DNA of 57,080 bases from Desulfobacterales bacterium (GTDB lineage Bacteria > Desulfobacterota > DSM-4660 > Desulfatiglandales > Desulfatiglandaceae). This document shows positions 17,416 through 26,691 of this stretch, in pieces. The stretch is taken from assembly GCA_014382905.1 (NCBI GenBank), contig JACNIU010000332.1, forward strand, positions 1 through 57,080, in the 5' to 3' direction. Position numbers and translations under genes: made by a program. Below the pieces are notes generated by a model that searched no databases, was not told the DNA's origin, and saw nothing but the letters and a program-made list of their open reading frames with translations. How positions within the stretch are numbered: position 1 is the first letter of the stretch; each line of letters opens with the position of its first letter.

Positions 17416-17856
17416 ATGGGGGAAAGGAGACGGGCCAGGGAATTAGCTGTTCAGGTCCTCTTTCATTTGGAGTTCAGTCCTGGTGATCCATCAGAGATCT
17501 TTGACCTGATATGTGAAAATTTCAACGCCCCGAAATCAATTAGGGATTTCTCGAGGAAACTCGTTTTAGGCGTTTGGGAAGAAAAAGAAACGTTAGACCG
17601 AGTTATAGCTCAGGCGTCAAGGAACTGGCGTATTGAAAGGATGGCACGTCTCGACAGGTCCATACTCAGATTGGCGGCCTTTGAAATCATGTTTGTCCAA
17701 GATATTCCGGCAAAGGTTTCTATTGATGAAGCCGTGGAATTAGGGAAGAAATTTGGAAGCGAGGATTCGGGAAGATATATAAACGGCGTTTTAGATAATA
17801 TTTACAATACATTATCAGAAAATAACCAAAGCGAGCTGAAATCAGAAATGGAATGA
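17416..17856 (+). CDS. nusB: Transcription antitermination factor NusB
   Basis: A 146-residue all-helical NusB, which with S10/NusE binds boxA RNA in rRNA antitermination. Diagnostic text: RRARELAVQVLFHLEFS at the N-terminus, RMARLDRSILRLAAFEIMF near 76 and KVSIDEAVELGKKFGSEDSGRYINGVLDNI near 97. The usual neighbour of ribH. The stop is 6 bases before leuS, so nusB and leuS are likely co-transcribed. Confidence 0.96.
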   Translation: MGERRRARELAVQVLFHLEFSPGDPSEIFDLICENFNAPKSIRDFSRKLVLGVWEEKETLDRVIAQASRNWRIERMARLDRSILRLAAFEIMFVQDIPAKVSIDEAVELGKKFGSEDSGRYINGVLDNIYNTLSENNQSELKSEME

Positions 17857-17862
17857 AGGCAC

Positions 17863-20439
17863 ATGAAATATAACCCGCAGAAACTGGAAATTAAGTGGCA
17901 GTCGCACTGGGAAAACACCGGGCTGTTTAAGGCGTTAGAAGATTCATCTAAAGATAAATATTATCTCCTGGAGATGTTTCCTTATCCCTCAGGGAAGATC
18001 CATATGGGTCACGTGCGTAATTATACGATTGGCGATGTGGTAGCCAGATACAAACGGATGTGCGGCAAGAATGTGCTCCATCCCATGGGATGGGACGCCT
18101 TTGGAATGCCTGCGGAGAATGCGGCCATTGAGAACAACACCCATCCCGCCAAATGGACATATGATAACATTGACGCCATGAAGGCTCAACTCAAGAGAAT
18201 GGGTTTCAGCTACGACTGGGATCGGGAACTTGCCACCTGCGACCCTAAATATTACCGCTGGGAGCAACTCGTATTCCTGAAAATGTATCAGAAGGGCCTT
18301 GCCTACAAAAAAAAGACCTTTGTAAACTGGTGCGAAAAGTGCCAGACCGTGCTTGCCAATGAACAGGTTGAAGACGGGTGCTGCTGGCGTCATCCGGAAC
18401 AGGAAGTCTCTATCAAGGAGATGGATAGCTGGTTTCTTAAAATAACAGACTATGCCGATGAAATCCTGGATTCTTGCGAAAAGCTACCCGGATGGCCTGA
18501 CAGGGTCCTCACAATGCAACGGAACTGGATAGGGAAAAGCTATGGCGCCATCATCCAGTTCCCGGTGGTAGGTTCTGACGAGATGATAGATGTCTTTACC
18601 ACACGTCAGGACACTGTGTTCGGCGCAACTTTTATGTGCCTTGCTCCAGAGCACCCTCTGGTCAATCGGTTGATAAAAGGACTTGCCCAGGAAAGGGATG
18701 TCTCAGGTTTCGTGGAACGTACTTTAAAAATGGACACCTTCATGCGCACGGCGGATTTCACTGTCAAAGAAGGGGCCTTTACGGGAAGATATTGCCTGAA
18801 TCCTGTTACAGAAGAGGAGATCCCGATTTTTGTGGCCAACTTTGTCCTGTTCGATTACGGCACCGGAGCTGTAATGGCTGTTCCCACCCATGACCAGAGA
18901 GATTTCGAGTTTGCCAAGAAATACGGCCTGAAGCTCAGAGTTGTCATCAAGCCGCCGGACAGAGAGCTTCATGAGGAAACCCTGTCAGAGGCTTATGTGG
19001 ATGAAGGGGTCCTGGTGAACTCAGGCCCGTTCAATGGCCAGCGCAACCTGGAGGCCTTAGATAGCATTGCCGAATATTTAGAATCCATCGGCAAGGGACA
19101 CAAGACCGTCAATTTCCGGATCAGGGACTGGGGCATTTCGAGGCAACGTTACTGGGGAGCGCCCATCCCTATTATTTACTGCAACAAATGCGGGACCGTT
19201 CCTGTCCCTGAAGAAGATCTTCCGGTCGTTCTCCCTCTGGAACTCGATATGAGACCAAACGGTGGATCGCCTCTCCCCTTTGAACCGGGCTTCTTTGAGA
19301 CGACCTGCCCTAACTGCAATGGAAAGGCCCGACGCGAAACAGACACGATGGACACCTTTGTCGAATCTTCCTGGTATTTTGATCGCTATACATGCCCGGG
19401 TTATGACAAAGGCACTCTCGATCCGGAAAAGGTGGATTACTGGATGCCAGTAGACCAATATATCGGCGGTATTGAACATGCCATCCTCCATCTGCTCTAT
19501 TCCCGTTTCTATACCAGGGTCCTGAGAGACTTTGGCTATCTCAAGGTCAGCGAGCCTTTTACCAACCTGTTGACGCAGGGAATGGTCTGTAAGGAGACCG
19601 AAGAATGTCCGGAGCATGGCTACCTTTACCCCACCGAGGTAAAAGATGGAAAGTGTGTTCTGTGCCAGGCAGAGGTGATCAAGGGCAATACGGTAAAGAT
19701 GTCCAAGTCCAAAAAGAACGTTGTGGACCCCCAGGAGCTAATCGATCGCTATGGCGCCGACACGGTCCGGATGTTCTGTCTGTTTGCCTCCCCTCCGGAT
19801 AAGGACTTGGAATGGAGCGACCAGGGCGTTGAAGGGTCGTACAGGTTCCTACACCGTGTCTGGAGGCTTGTGGTTACTTATATTGACGAGATCAAGGGGG
19901 TCCCGGCTTATGAGGGAAGAGAAGCCCTGTCAGGGCAATTAAGATCGCTATATCGAAAGACCCATGAGACCATCAGAAAGGTGACCGGTGACATAGAGAA
20001 CAGATTTCACTTTAATACGGCTATCTCCGCTGTAATGGAGCTGGTCAATGAAGTTAATCAGTTCCTGAACAGTCGGGAACAAAAAGATGAGATTGCCTGG
20101 TCGGTAATCAGGGAAGCGGTTGAGGCAACGGTGGTGCTCCTGTCACCGGTAGTGCCACATATCACCGAAGAACTATGGCAGATGTTAGGTCATGACACGC
20201 CCCTTCTCGAAGTTCCCTGGCCTACCTACAAGGAAAACGCCTTACAGGCTGAAAAAAGACTGGTCGTGCTTCAGGTAAACGGAAAGGTAAGAAACAGGAT
20301 TGAAGTACCTGTCTCCTACGGGGAAAAGGAATTAGAGGAAGAAGCCTTAAAAGACGAAAGGATCCAGCACTTTGTCCGTGGAAAACAGGTCAGGAAGGTG
20401 ATCGTCGTTCAGAAAAAACTCGTGAACGTGGTGGTGTAG
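17863..20439 (+). CDS. leuS: Leucyl-tRNA synthetase
   Basis: An 858-residue class I synthetase. The HIGH motif is in [19 protein letters not shown] (about 44-62). The CP1 editing domain (about 225-420) has the [13 protein letters not shown] and [15 protein letters not shown] motifs, with the editing Asp in HDQRD, so mis-charged tRNA clearance should work. The catalytic KMSKS loop is [13 protein letters not shown] near 611. The C-terminal anticodon and tRNA-binding domains are complete. Normal bacterial length. Confidence 0.97.
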   Translation: MKYNPQKLEIKWQSHWENTGLFKALEDSSKDKYYLLEMFPYPSGKIHMGHVRNYTIGDVVARYKRMCGKNVLHPMGWDAFGMPAENAAIENNTHPAKWTYDNIDAMKAQLKRMGFSYDWDRELATCDPKYYRWEQLVFLKMYQKGLAYKKKTFVNWCEKCQTVLANEQVEDGCCWRHPEQEVSIKEMDSWFLKITDYADEILDSCEKLPGWPDRVLTMQRNWIGKSYGAIIQFPVVGSDEMIDVFTTRQDTVFGATFMCLAPEHPLVNRLIKGLAQERDVSGFVERTLKMDTFMRTADFTVKEGAFTGRYCLNPVTEEEIPIFVANFVLFDYGTGAVMAVPTHDQRDFEFAKKYGLKLRVVIKPPDRELHEETLSEAYVDEGVLVNSGPFNGQRNLEALDSIAEYLESIGKGHKTVNFRIRDWGISRQRYWGAPIPIIYCNKCGTVPVPEEDLPVVLPLELDMRPNGGSPLPFEPGFFETTCPNCNGKARRETDTMDTFVESSWYFDRYTCPGYDKGTLDPEKVDYWMPVDQYIGGIEHAILHLLYSRFYTRVLRDFGYLKVSEPFTNLLTQGMVCKETEECPEHGYLYPTEVKDGKCVLCQAEVIKGNTVKMSKSKKNVVDPQELIDRYGADTVRMFCLFASPPDKDLEWSDQGVEGSYRFLHRVWRLVVTYIDEIKGVPAYEGREALSGQLRSLYRKTHETIRKVTGDIENRFHFNTAISAVMELVNEVNQFLNSREQKDEIAWSVIREAVEATVVLLSPVVPHITEELWQMLGHDTPLLEVPWPTYKENALQAEKRLVVLQVNGKVRNRIEVPVSYGEKELEEEALKDERIQHFVRGKQVRKVIVVQKKLVNVVV

Positions 20440-20505
20440 GATTGAAGATTGAAAATGGAAGGTTGACGGCTTCGCATCTTATGGTTTATCCGGGCTGGGG
20501 GATAG

Positions 20506-21075
20506 ATGGCCGCGGGAGACGGGAAGGATATGATTTTAGAAATGACTAAAGGGAGTTGCCTCAAATATTCAATCCTCCTGGTTCTCCTCTGGCTTTCCGG
20601 ATGTGGGTATCATCTCCAGGACACCAGACAGCCCAAAGGGATAAGCATACCCAGCCTGGCCATCCCTTTAATGGAAAGTCCCTCCTCTTCATTAGGTTTT
20701 GAAGGGGATTTTACCATGATGATCCGCCAGGAATTTGTCAGCCATTCTCAAGTGCCCCTCGTTTCAAAAGACCAGGCTGCAGTCGTTATGATCGGAAAAG
20801 TCCTCGATATCAAGACCGAGCCTTTGAGTTATAAAATAACCGATGGAACGTTTCAGGTGACGAATTCCCGCTGGCTGAAGATCAAGTTGGCCGCCAAATT
20901 GTTGGATCAGACCACCGGAAACGTCATATGGAACGATGAAAACATGGAGGAAAAGGCCTCCTTTACTGTCAGCTCGGACCCTCTGAGGACCAGTTACAAC
21001 CAGAAAAGGGCTGCTAAGAGGATTGCCCAGTTATTGGCCGAAAGGATTTATCTGAAGACCATGGAAAGATTTTGA
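20506..21075 (+). CDS. lptE: LptE-like LPS-assembly lipoprotein
   Basis: A 189-residue outer-membrane lipoprotein candidate. A signal peptide (SILLVLLWLSGCGYHL) ends in lipobox LSGC with lipidated Cys33. The mature part starts GYHLQ, typical of LptE (RlpB), and holds the alpha/beta LptE fold (IPSLAIPLMES, FTMMIRQEF, KTEPLSYKITDG). LptE plugs the LptD barrel to insert LPS. The location between leuS and holA is the conserved one, which supports the call. The start is uncertain: ATG at 20506 has GGGGGA upstream, while 20530 or 20542 would give a more typical signal peptide. It overlaps holA by one base. Confidence 0.85.
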   Translation: MAAGDGKDMILEMTKGSCLKYSILLVLLWLSGCGYHLQDTRQPKGISIPSLAIPLMESPSSSLGFEGDFTMMIRQEFVSHSQVPLVSKDQAAVVMIGKVLDIKTEPLSYKITDGTFQVTNSRWLKIKLAAKLLDQTTGNVIWNDENMEEKASFTVSSDPLRTSYNQKRAAKRIAQLLAERIYLKTMERF

Positions 21076-22073
21076 TGCCTGCAGATCTGTCCCCTGAACG
21101 TGTTTTGGACCTTCTGAAACGAAACCGATTAGGTAAGGTTTATCTTTTCTACGGCCCGGGGGAATTTCGAATAGAAAAGGTGTTGAACCGTATTCGTGAG
21201 ACCTTCATTCCGGAGGAAGTAAGGGATTTTAATCTCCAGATATTCTACGGAGGCAGTAATACAAACCCGGCCGATATCACCGATGCTGCACGCTCTTTCC
21301 CCTTTATGTCATCAAACCGTCTTATCATCGTCAGGAGAACTGAAGATTTCCCCGGATCGGCCTTAGAGAGTTTTCTCCCTTACATTGCTAAACCTGTGGA
21401 AACAACCTGCCTGATATTTGTATCATCCAAGGCTGACTTTAGAAGAGAATTCTACAAGAAGATCAGGAGCATTGCCGGAGCAGTCAATTTTAAACAACTA
21501 AATGACAGGCAGGTCATTCCCTGGATAAAGAGGGTGGCGGAAGAACTGGGCTTAAGCGTCACGGATCAGGCCTGCGCCTATCTCCAGGCTATCGTGGGGA
21601 ACCGGTTGAGAGATCTTTATTCTGAGATCGAGAAACTGTATCTTCGCCATGGAACCCGCACCATTGGGGCAGAAGAGATTAAAGAGCTTGCCATTTATAG
21701 TCGCATATATACTATTTTTGAATTAATGGATGAGATATCTCTCAGACGGCGCACTGAGTCCATGTCGATATTGCACAGGCATTTGGAAGAAGAGGGGAGG
21801 GATGCAGCATTCAGCATTATCGGAATGCTTACCCGGCAAATCCGTCTGATTATCCAAGCCAAATCCATCGCTGAGAAAGGCGGGCAGGCTCATGATCTGA
21901 CGAGGTCATTCCAGGTACCGCCTTTTGTCGCGAATAAGGTTCTACAACAGTCACGGCATTGGAGCATGGATGACCTTGAACATGCCTTAGATCTGCTGTA
22001 CCGGGCCGACGGGCATCTGAAATCAGGCTCTCAGGCAAATTTAATCCTCGAAAACCTGGTCCTGTCTTTATAG
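21075..22073 (+). CDS. holA: DNA polymerase III delta subunit
   Basis: A 332-residue clamp-loader subunit that opens the beta sliding clamp. Domain I (1-140) starts LLKRNRLGKVYLFYGPGEFRIEKVLNRI, the typical delta N-terminus with a degenerate, non-hydrolysing P-loop region. LIIVRRTEDF and a middle helical segment NRLRDLYSEIEKLYL follow, and the C-terminal collar helices run from about 210. The start ATG at 21075 overlaps the lptE TGA, and the in-frame TTG at 21072 is less likely. Length matches the family. Confidence 0.92.
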   Translation: MPADLSPERVLDLLKRNRLGKVYLFYGPGEFRIEKVLNRIRETFIPEEVRDFNLQIFYGGSNTNPADITDAARSFPFMSSNRLIIVRRTEDFPGSALESFLPYIAKPVETTCLIFVSSKADFRREFYKKIRSIAGAVNFKQLNDRQVIPWIKRVAEELGLSVTDQACAYLQAIVGNRLRDLYSEIEKLYLRHGTRTIGAEEIKELAIYSRIYTIFELMDEISLRRRTESMSILHRHLEEEGRDAAFSIIGMLTRQIRLIIQAKSIAEKGGQAHDLTRSFQVPPFVANKVLQQSRHWSMDDLEHALDLLYRADGHLKSGSQANLILENLVLSL

Positions 22074-22108
22074 GGGCCTGCCTGCGGCCAGTGCTGAAGG
22101 CGGGCAGA

Positions 22109-22384
22109 TCAGCCCTGAGGTACCGCAAGCTGATTCATCTTTTGAGCCAATCGGGAGATCTTTCGAGATGCCTGGTTCCTGTGAATGACACCCTTGGAAG
22201 CGGTCTTTTGGATAACAGAAACAGCTTTTGCAAAGCTCTTATTGGCCTGGTCCGATGAATTGTCGGCCATAGCGGTTCTAACTTCCTTGACCGCTTTCTT
22301 CACCTTTGTCTTGTAACTCTTGTTCCGAATTCTCTTGACTTCGTTTTGTTTAGCCCTTTTGAGGGCTGATTTGTGGTTTGCCAA
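22109..22384 (-). CDS. rpsT: 30S ribosomal protein S20
   Basis: A 91-residue basic helical protein (start LANHKSALKRAKQNEVKR, then FAKAVSVIQKTASKGVIHRNQASRKISRLAQKMN) that binds 16S rRNA early in 30S assembly. The start codon is TTG at 22384: AAGGAGG lies 7 bases upstream and the conserved ANHKSA follows directly. An ATG further upstream at 22432 would add unrelated residues. It converges on holA and is divergent from murJ. Rare start codons are common for rpsT in other bacteria and may aid autoregulation. Confidence 0.97.
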   Translation of the reverse strand: MANHKSALKRAKQNEVKRIRNKSYKTKVKKAVKEVRTAMADNSSDQANKSFAKAVSVIQKTASKGVIHRNQASRKISRLAQKMNQLAVPQG

Positions 22385-22512
22385 ATCCGGGCCTCCTTTG
22401 ATTGATAATTGGAACTGGAAACTTGAAATCATAGCAGCCGGCTGATATTTAGCAGCTTTTTCAACCCTTGAGTTTTACCGGCTACAGTGTAGCTTCCTAA
22501 TTTAAACTTTTT

Positions 22513-22541
22513 ATTTTATACATCAAGCCATTTTGTGTCAA
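22513..22541 (-). promoter_or_regulatory. Sigma70 promoter for rpsT
   Basis: On the minus strand TTGACA (22541-22536), 17-base spacer, TAAAAT (22518-22513): a near-consensus promoter about 130 bases before the rpsT start. The -35 lies 10 bases from the murJ GTG on the other strand, within its ribosome-binding region. Confidence 0.8.
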
Positions 22542-22551
22542 GGATTTTTCT

Positions 22552-24138
22552 GTGCCCCCTGAACATATCAACCCCGAAAAAAGAAACTTTGGCCGTGCGG
22601 CCGGGATCGTCAGTTTTTTTACCTTCCTGAGCCGCATGCTCGGCCTTGCTCGGGATATGGTTTTGGCAGCGCTTTTTGGATCTGGTATGGTTGCGGACGC
22701 CTTTTTTGTGGCGTTTCGCATTCCTAACCTGTTGCGCCGTCTCTTTGCAGAAGGCTCTCTCACCATCGCCTTTATTCCGGTATTCACCGAGTACCTGACC
22801 CTAAAGACCAAACAAGATGCCTTTGACTTAGCAAGAATTGTACTGACAGTACTCTCTATTATCCTGGCGGTCGTAACACTGCTCGGCATTCTTTTTTCAC
22901 CGTGGATCGTCAGAATCCAGGCATTTGGTTTCGGGAGTTCCGGGATCAAATATGACCTAACCGTGCTGCTGACACGCATCACGTTCCCCTATATATTCTT
23001 TATCAGCATCGTGGCTTTCTTTATGGGGGTTCTTAATTCTCTAAGGCGTTTCGCCGCCCCGGCCGCTGCCCCCATTTTTCTGAATATGGGTATTATCGGC
23101 GCAGCATATCTGATTTCCCCTCACTGTGACGCCCCAATTGTCGGCGTAGCCATAGGTGTCCTAATAGGCGGGGCCCTGCAGGTAGGCTTACAGATTCCAT
23201 GGGTTATGAAGGAAGGGCTCAGGCTTTTTCCCAAATGGCAACCAGACCATCCTGCCCTGAAGAGAATCGGCCTGCTTATGCTCCCGGCGATTTTTGGCTC
23301 CGCCGTATACCAGTTCAACCAGTTTGTAGGGACACTGTTAGCTTCATTCCTACCAGAAGGCAGTGTTTCGTGGCTTTATTATGCTGACCGTCTTGTTCAG
23401 TTTCCATTAGGCATATTCGCCATCGCCATAAGTACTGCCGCGCTGCCTTCCCTTTCCGCAGAGGCAGCGAAAAACGACCTTAACCGGTTTCAAGGCACCC
23501 TCAACCATGCCCTGTGTCTTGTGTTTTTCATCACTTTGCCATCCATGACAGGGTTGATCATACTTGGCAAGCCGATTGTCCAGCTTCTCTTTCAAAGAGG
23601 CGCCTTCGATGCACACGCATCTGTTATGACAGATTATGCCCTTCTGTATTACACGTTGGGACTATGGGCGTTTTCCGGGATCAGGGTCATGGTTTCAGGT
23701 TTCTATGCCCTCCAGGACACAAAAACCCCCGTAAAGGTGGCTGTTATTGCGTTGGTGGTCAATCTAACTTTAAGCCTGGCGCTCATGGGCCCCATGAAAC
23801 ACGGGGGGCTCGCACTCGCCCTTTCCATCGCTTCGGCTGTCCAGTTTTCGCTTTTAATTGTTCTCCTGAAGAGGAAAATCTCGATGATGAATCTGAGGCC
23901 GCTTCTAATGTCTGTATTCAGGTCTGTCCTGGCGGCCTCGGTGATGGGGCTGGCGGTCTATTGCTTTCACTCCAGGTGGCCGATTGCCGGTCCGGGAACG
24001 GGGCTCACCGCTATGGTTACCCGCTTAGCCGCACTTATCATCATCGGGATCATCGTTTATTTTGGCGCCGCCCTTATTTTAGGTTGCAGCGAAATCGCAT
24101 TTGTCAGGGAGGCCTTTTCCCGTAAGGTCAGACGATGA
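22552..24138 (+). CDS. murJ: Lipid II flippase MurJ
   Basis: A 528-residue polytopic inner-membrane MOP-superfamily flippase with about 14 hydrophobic segments. It moves undecaprenyl-linked peptidoglycan precursor to the periplasm. Family text: FFTFLSRMLGLARDMVLAALFG, ADAFFVAFRIPNLLRRLFAEGSLTIAFIPVF, LPSLSAEAAKNDL, LVFFITLPSMTGLIIL and GFYALQDTKTPVKVA. Essential Arg/Asp pairs in the first helices (SRMLGLARD) are present. The start codon is GTG at 22552 with AAGGA upstream. Next to rpsT, as in many proteobacteria. Confidence 0.95.
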   Translation: MPPEHINPEKRNFGRAAGIVSFFTFLSRMLGLARDMVLAALFGSGMVADAFFVAFRIPNLLRRLFAEGSLTIAFIPVFTEYLTLKTKQDAFDLARIVLTVLSIILAVVTLLGILFSPWIVRIQAFGFGSSGIKYDLTVLLTRITFPYIFFISIVAFFMGVLNSLRRFAAPAAAPIFLNMGIIGAAYLISPHCDAPIVGVAIGVLIGGALQVGLQIPWVMKEGLRLFPKWQPDHPALKRIGLLMLPAIFGSAVYQFNQFVGTLLASFLPEGSVSWLYYADRLVQFPLGIFAIAISTAALPSLSAEAAKNDLNRFQGTLNHALCLVFFITLPSMTGLIILGKPIVQLLFQRGAFDAHASVMTDYALLYYTLGLWAFSGIRVMVSGFYALQDTKTPVKVAVIALVVNLTLSLALMGPMKHGGLALALSIASAVQFSLLIVLLKRKISMMNLRPLLMSVFRSVLAASVMGLAVYCFHSRWPIAGPGTGLTAMVTRLAALIIIGIIVYFGAALILGCSEIAFVREAFSRKVRR

Positions 24139-24171
24139 ACAGAGGTGTGTAACAGGGAAAGAAGCAGAAGG

Positions 24172-25164
24172 ATGACAAATATTCTTAATATTGCCGACAC
24201 GATCCCTCAACCGGTTGCACTGAAGGATATTGATGATTCTCCGGGCCCCTGTTGCATGAGTTTCGGATTCAATCTTACGCCACTGATTCAGTCAATCGAA
24301 AACGTAGACCTCATCAACCCTCCGATACTGAGAAAGGACAACCAGGGAAACATTACCATCATTGCCGGTTATCGGAGGATCAAGGCAATGAAATCATTGA
24401 AAAGAGGTCGCGCGGCATGCCGGATTTTATCCGGGCGAGATATCTCCCCGCTGAAATGCCTCCAATTAAATCTCTACGACAATCTTTCCATAAGGACACT
24501 GAACCAGGTGGAAAAGGCAATGATTTTGACCCGGCTTTCCTCTTTGGTTTCGAGGGATGAAACAATGGCGTATTACATGCCATTGCTCGGTCTTCCCTCT
24601 AACGAGGAAACCCTTCTTTTTTTCCTGCGTGTTGAAAGAGATCTCGGAAAAACGGAAAAGGAATTCCTTGCACAAGGGAGGCTCTCATTGCAGGCAACAA
24701 AGATGCTTTTGGAGGTGGACGAAGCATCCAGATCCGCCATTCTCGGTTTTCTTTCTGATATAAAGTTGAACACGAATCAACAAACGCAATATATTGATTA
24801 TTTAATTGATTTAGCCCATATCGAATGCAAATCCATTCCTCAGATATTGGGAGAGAAGGTCCTTACAGGAATATGTTCAGACACGTATATGAATGGCCCT
24901 CAGAAGGGAAGGGCGATACTCAGGAATCTGAGGGCCAGACGCAACCCTTCACTTGTCAGCGCCGAAAAAAGGTTCAATAAAACGCTCTCCGGTCTGAATC
25001 TCCCGGTGGGAGTTCAGGTAAATGCCCCGCCATATTTTGAGGGGACGGATTACAGGCTTGAGGTTCTTTTCAAAGAAGGCAAGGACCTGAGAAAAAAGTT
25101 GCAGGTCCTGTACCAATCAGAGGGATTGAGCAACTTGGGCAACCCGTGGGGGAAAAAGTCCTGA
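24172..25164 (+). CDS. ParB-like nuclease-domain protein
   Basis: A 330-residue protein with an N-terminal ParB/Srx-type domain: the NPPILR box (residues 49-54) and AGYRRIKAMKSL at 65-76, where classical ParB has GERRxxA; here the Glu is Tyr. A KorB/ParB-like helical region (LNQVEKAMILTRL, LSLQATKMLLEV) follows, then a C-terminal part I do not recognise. The start at 24172 is preferred to a GTG at 24145, although no ribosome site is strong. It overlaps the next gene by one base (TGATG), so the two are translationally coupled. It is isolated from parA and any origin genes, so it is probably not the chromosome partition ParB. DNA or nucleotide binding is likely; function unknown. Confidence 0.75.
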   Translation: MTNILNIADTIPQPVALKDIDDSPGPCCMSFGFNLTPLIQSIENVDLINPPILRKDNQGNITIIAGYRRIKAMKSLKRGRAACRILSGRDISPLKCLQLNLYDNLSIRTLNQVEKAMILTRLSSLVSRDETMAYYMPLLGLPSNEETLLFFLRVERDLGKTEKEFLAQGRLSLQATKMLLEVDEASRSAILGFLSDIKLNTNQQTQYIDYLIDLAHIECKSIPQILGEKVLTGICSDTYMNGPQKGRAILRNLRARRNPSLVSAEKRFNKTLSGLNLPVGVQVNAPPYFEGTDYRLEVLFKEGKDLRKKLQVLYQSEGLSNLGNPWGKKS

Positions 25165-26258
25165 TGCCCGGGGTAAACATCAAAAGGATACTTGTGGAAG
25201 AAGACGCCAGACCATATGGCCTCACCCAGAGGATTTTAAACCGACTCCCGAATGTCCCTGTTGAACCGGTCAGCCGCCAGGGACCTGTTGAATCCCTCCG
25301 TCATCTTGTTGCAGGCAAGGAAACGCTGTACTTATCAAGCCACAGGGGCAATTTGTTGAAACCCTGTCCCGGAACCAAAGAGTACATCTGCTGCGGATAC
25401 CAGATCCTCAATCTTGCGGCCAATTGTCCCCTTGACTGCAGCTACTGCATACTTCAATTCTACTTTCTCAACCAACCTTATTTAAGGATTTTTGCGAATC
25501 TGGAAGACAGGCTCGGGCATTTTCTTAACGTGATCGACAATGAATCCGGCCAGATCTTCAGAATCGGGACCGGTGAGTTCACGGACAGCCTTGCCCTCGA
25601 CCATATAACGCACTGGAGCGATCTTCTTCTTCCCCAGTTTTCAAGGCGAAAAAATGCGGTTTTGGAATTGAAGACCAAGACGACCCAGATCAATAGACTG
25701 CTCGCCTCCAGGTACAGAGATCGGATTATCGTCTCATGGTCCCTCAACAGTTCCCAGGTCTCTGCACGTGAAGAAAGGGAAGCAGCAACCATAAAGAAGA
25801 GAGTCGAAGCAGCAAAGCGATGCCAGGCTGAAGGTTTTACCTTAGGCTTCCACTTTGACCCGCTTGTCCATCACCCCGACTGGAGAGATGGATACGTAAA
25901 GACAATAGAATTGCTGGATAAATACATCGACCCCCGGGGGATCATCTGGATCAGTATGGGCTCCCTCAGATTCATGCCGGGTCTTAAACCGATTATCAGG
26001 AAACGGCATCCGAAATCCACCATCCTCAACGGAGAATTCATAGTAGGTCTAGACGGAAAGGTACGATATTTCAAGGCAATCAGGACAGATTTATACTATT
26101 TTATGCGGGAACAGCTGGAGAAATGGTACCCGGATTTGGGCCTTTATCTCTGTATGGAGTCAGATGAAGTGTGGCAGACGAGTATGGGGTGGACCCCTGA
26201 AACGTCGGCAGGGCTGTGCCATTATCTGGACAGACGTGTGCTGAAGTTTTTTGGGTAG
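25164..26258 (+). CDS. Radical SAM protein of the spore photoproduct lyase (SPL) family
   Basis: A 364-residue protein. The [4Fe-4S]/SAM motif is C88-x3-C92-x2-C95 in NCPLDCSYCILQ, followed by QPYLRIFANLEDRL, which matches the SPL pattern (PYxRxxxNxxD), and later LALDHITHW, LELKTKTTQI, SWSLN and LGFHFDPLVHH. SPL repairs the thymine spore photoproduct in Bacillus and Clostridium. This organism shows no sign of sporulation, and the residues I align with the SplB hydrogen-transfer pathway look altered (GTGEFTDS where SplB has a Cys, Ile after the third cluster Cys). The start ATG at 25164 overlaps the ParB-like stop; a GTG at 25146 is possible. A DNA-directed radical reaction is plausible, but the substrate is unknown. 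Confidence 0.8.
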   Translation: MPGVNIKRILVEEDARPYGLTQRILNRLPNVPVEPVSRQGPVESLRHLVAGKETLYLSSHRGNLLKPCPGTKEYICCGYQILNLAANCPLDCSYCILQFYFLNQPYLRIFANLEDRLGHFLNVIDNESGQIFRIGTGEFTDSLALDHITHWSDLLLPQFSRRKNAVLELKTKTTQINRLLASRYRDRIIVSWSLNSSQVSAREEREAATIKKRVEAAKRCQAEGFTLGFHFDPLVHHPDWRDGYVKTIELLDKYIDPRGIIWISMGSLRFMPGLKPIIRKRHPKSTILNGEFIVGLDGKVRYFKAIRTDLYYFMREQLEKWYPDLGLYLCMESDEVWQTSMGWTPETSAGLCHYLDRRVLKFFG

Positions 26259-26353
26259 CAATCTTTATGAATTTGTGCTAAGAACCACACATTCTCAGCC
26301 GGAACCGGTTGAGACAAAGGTGTTCAAAAAATTGAAACGAGGAGATGAAAACC

Positions 26354-26581
26354 ATGACACTAAGGGAAAAAATCGAAGGTGCGCTTCAAAAAGTGAGGCC
26401 TTCTCTCCAGGCAGACGGAGGGGATGTCCAACTTGTTGATGTCGATCAGGATGGGTTGGTCAAAGTAAAGCTGATGGGCGCATGCGGCGGATGCCCCATG
26501 TCGCAGATGACACTGAAGATGGGGATTGAAAAAATCTTGAAGCAGAATGTCCCCGAAGTAACGGGCGTCCAGTCCGTATAG
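26354..26581 (+). CDS. NifU-like Fe-S scaffold domain protein
   Basis: A 75-residue stand-alone NifU C-terminal domain (RPSLQADGGDVQLVDVDQDGLVKVKLMGACGGCPMS) with the CxxC pair that holds a transferable [4Fe-4S] cluster. GAGGAG lies 9 bases before the ATG at 26354; an ATG at 26345 is too close to it. It lies downstream of the SPL-like gene on the same strand (95 bases), so it might serve cluster supply for that enzyme, but such proteins are usually general Fe-S carriers. Confidence 0.92.
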   Translation: MTLREKIEGALQKVRPSLQADGGDVQLVDVDQDGLVKVKLMGACGGCPMSQMTLKMGIEKILKQNVPEVTGVQSV

Positions 26582-26691
26582 ATAAATTGAATAAAAATCG
26601 GATATTGAAAAGTCTAACGCCCATCACCCAGGGCGGCTAAGCGATTAATCTTTCGGGTTTCACAATAAGCGAGAATTTATAAGGAGGGAAT

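Noticed and set aside
22074-22108. Terminator between holA and rpsT (CTGCC / GGCAG pairing)
   Set aside because: The arms pair imperfectly around a long loop and no T-run follows on either strand.
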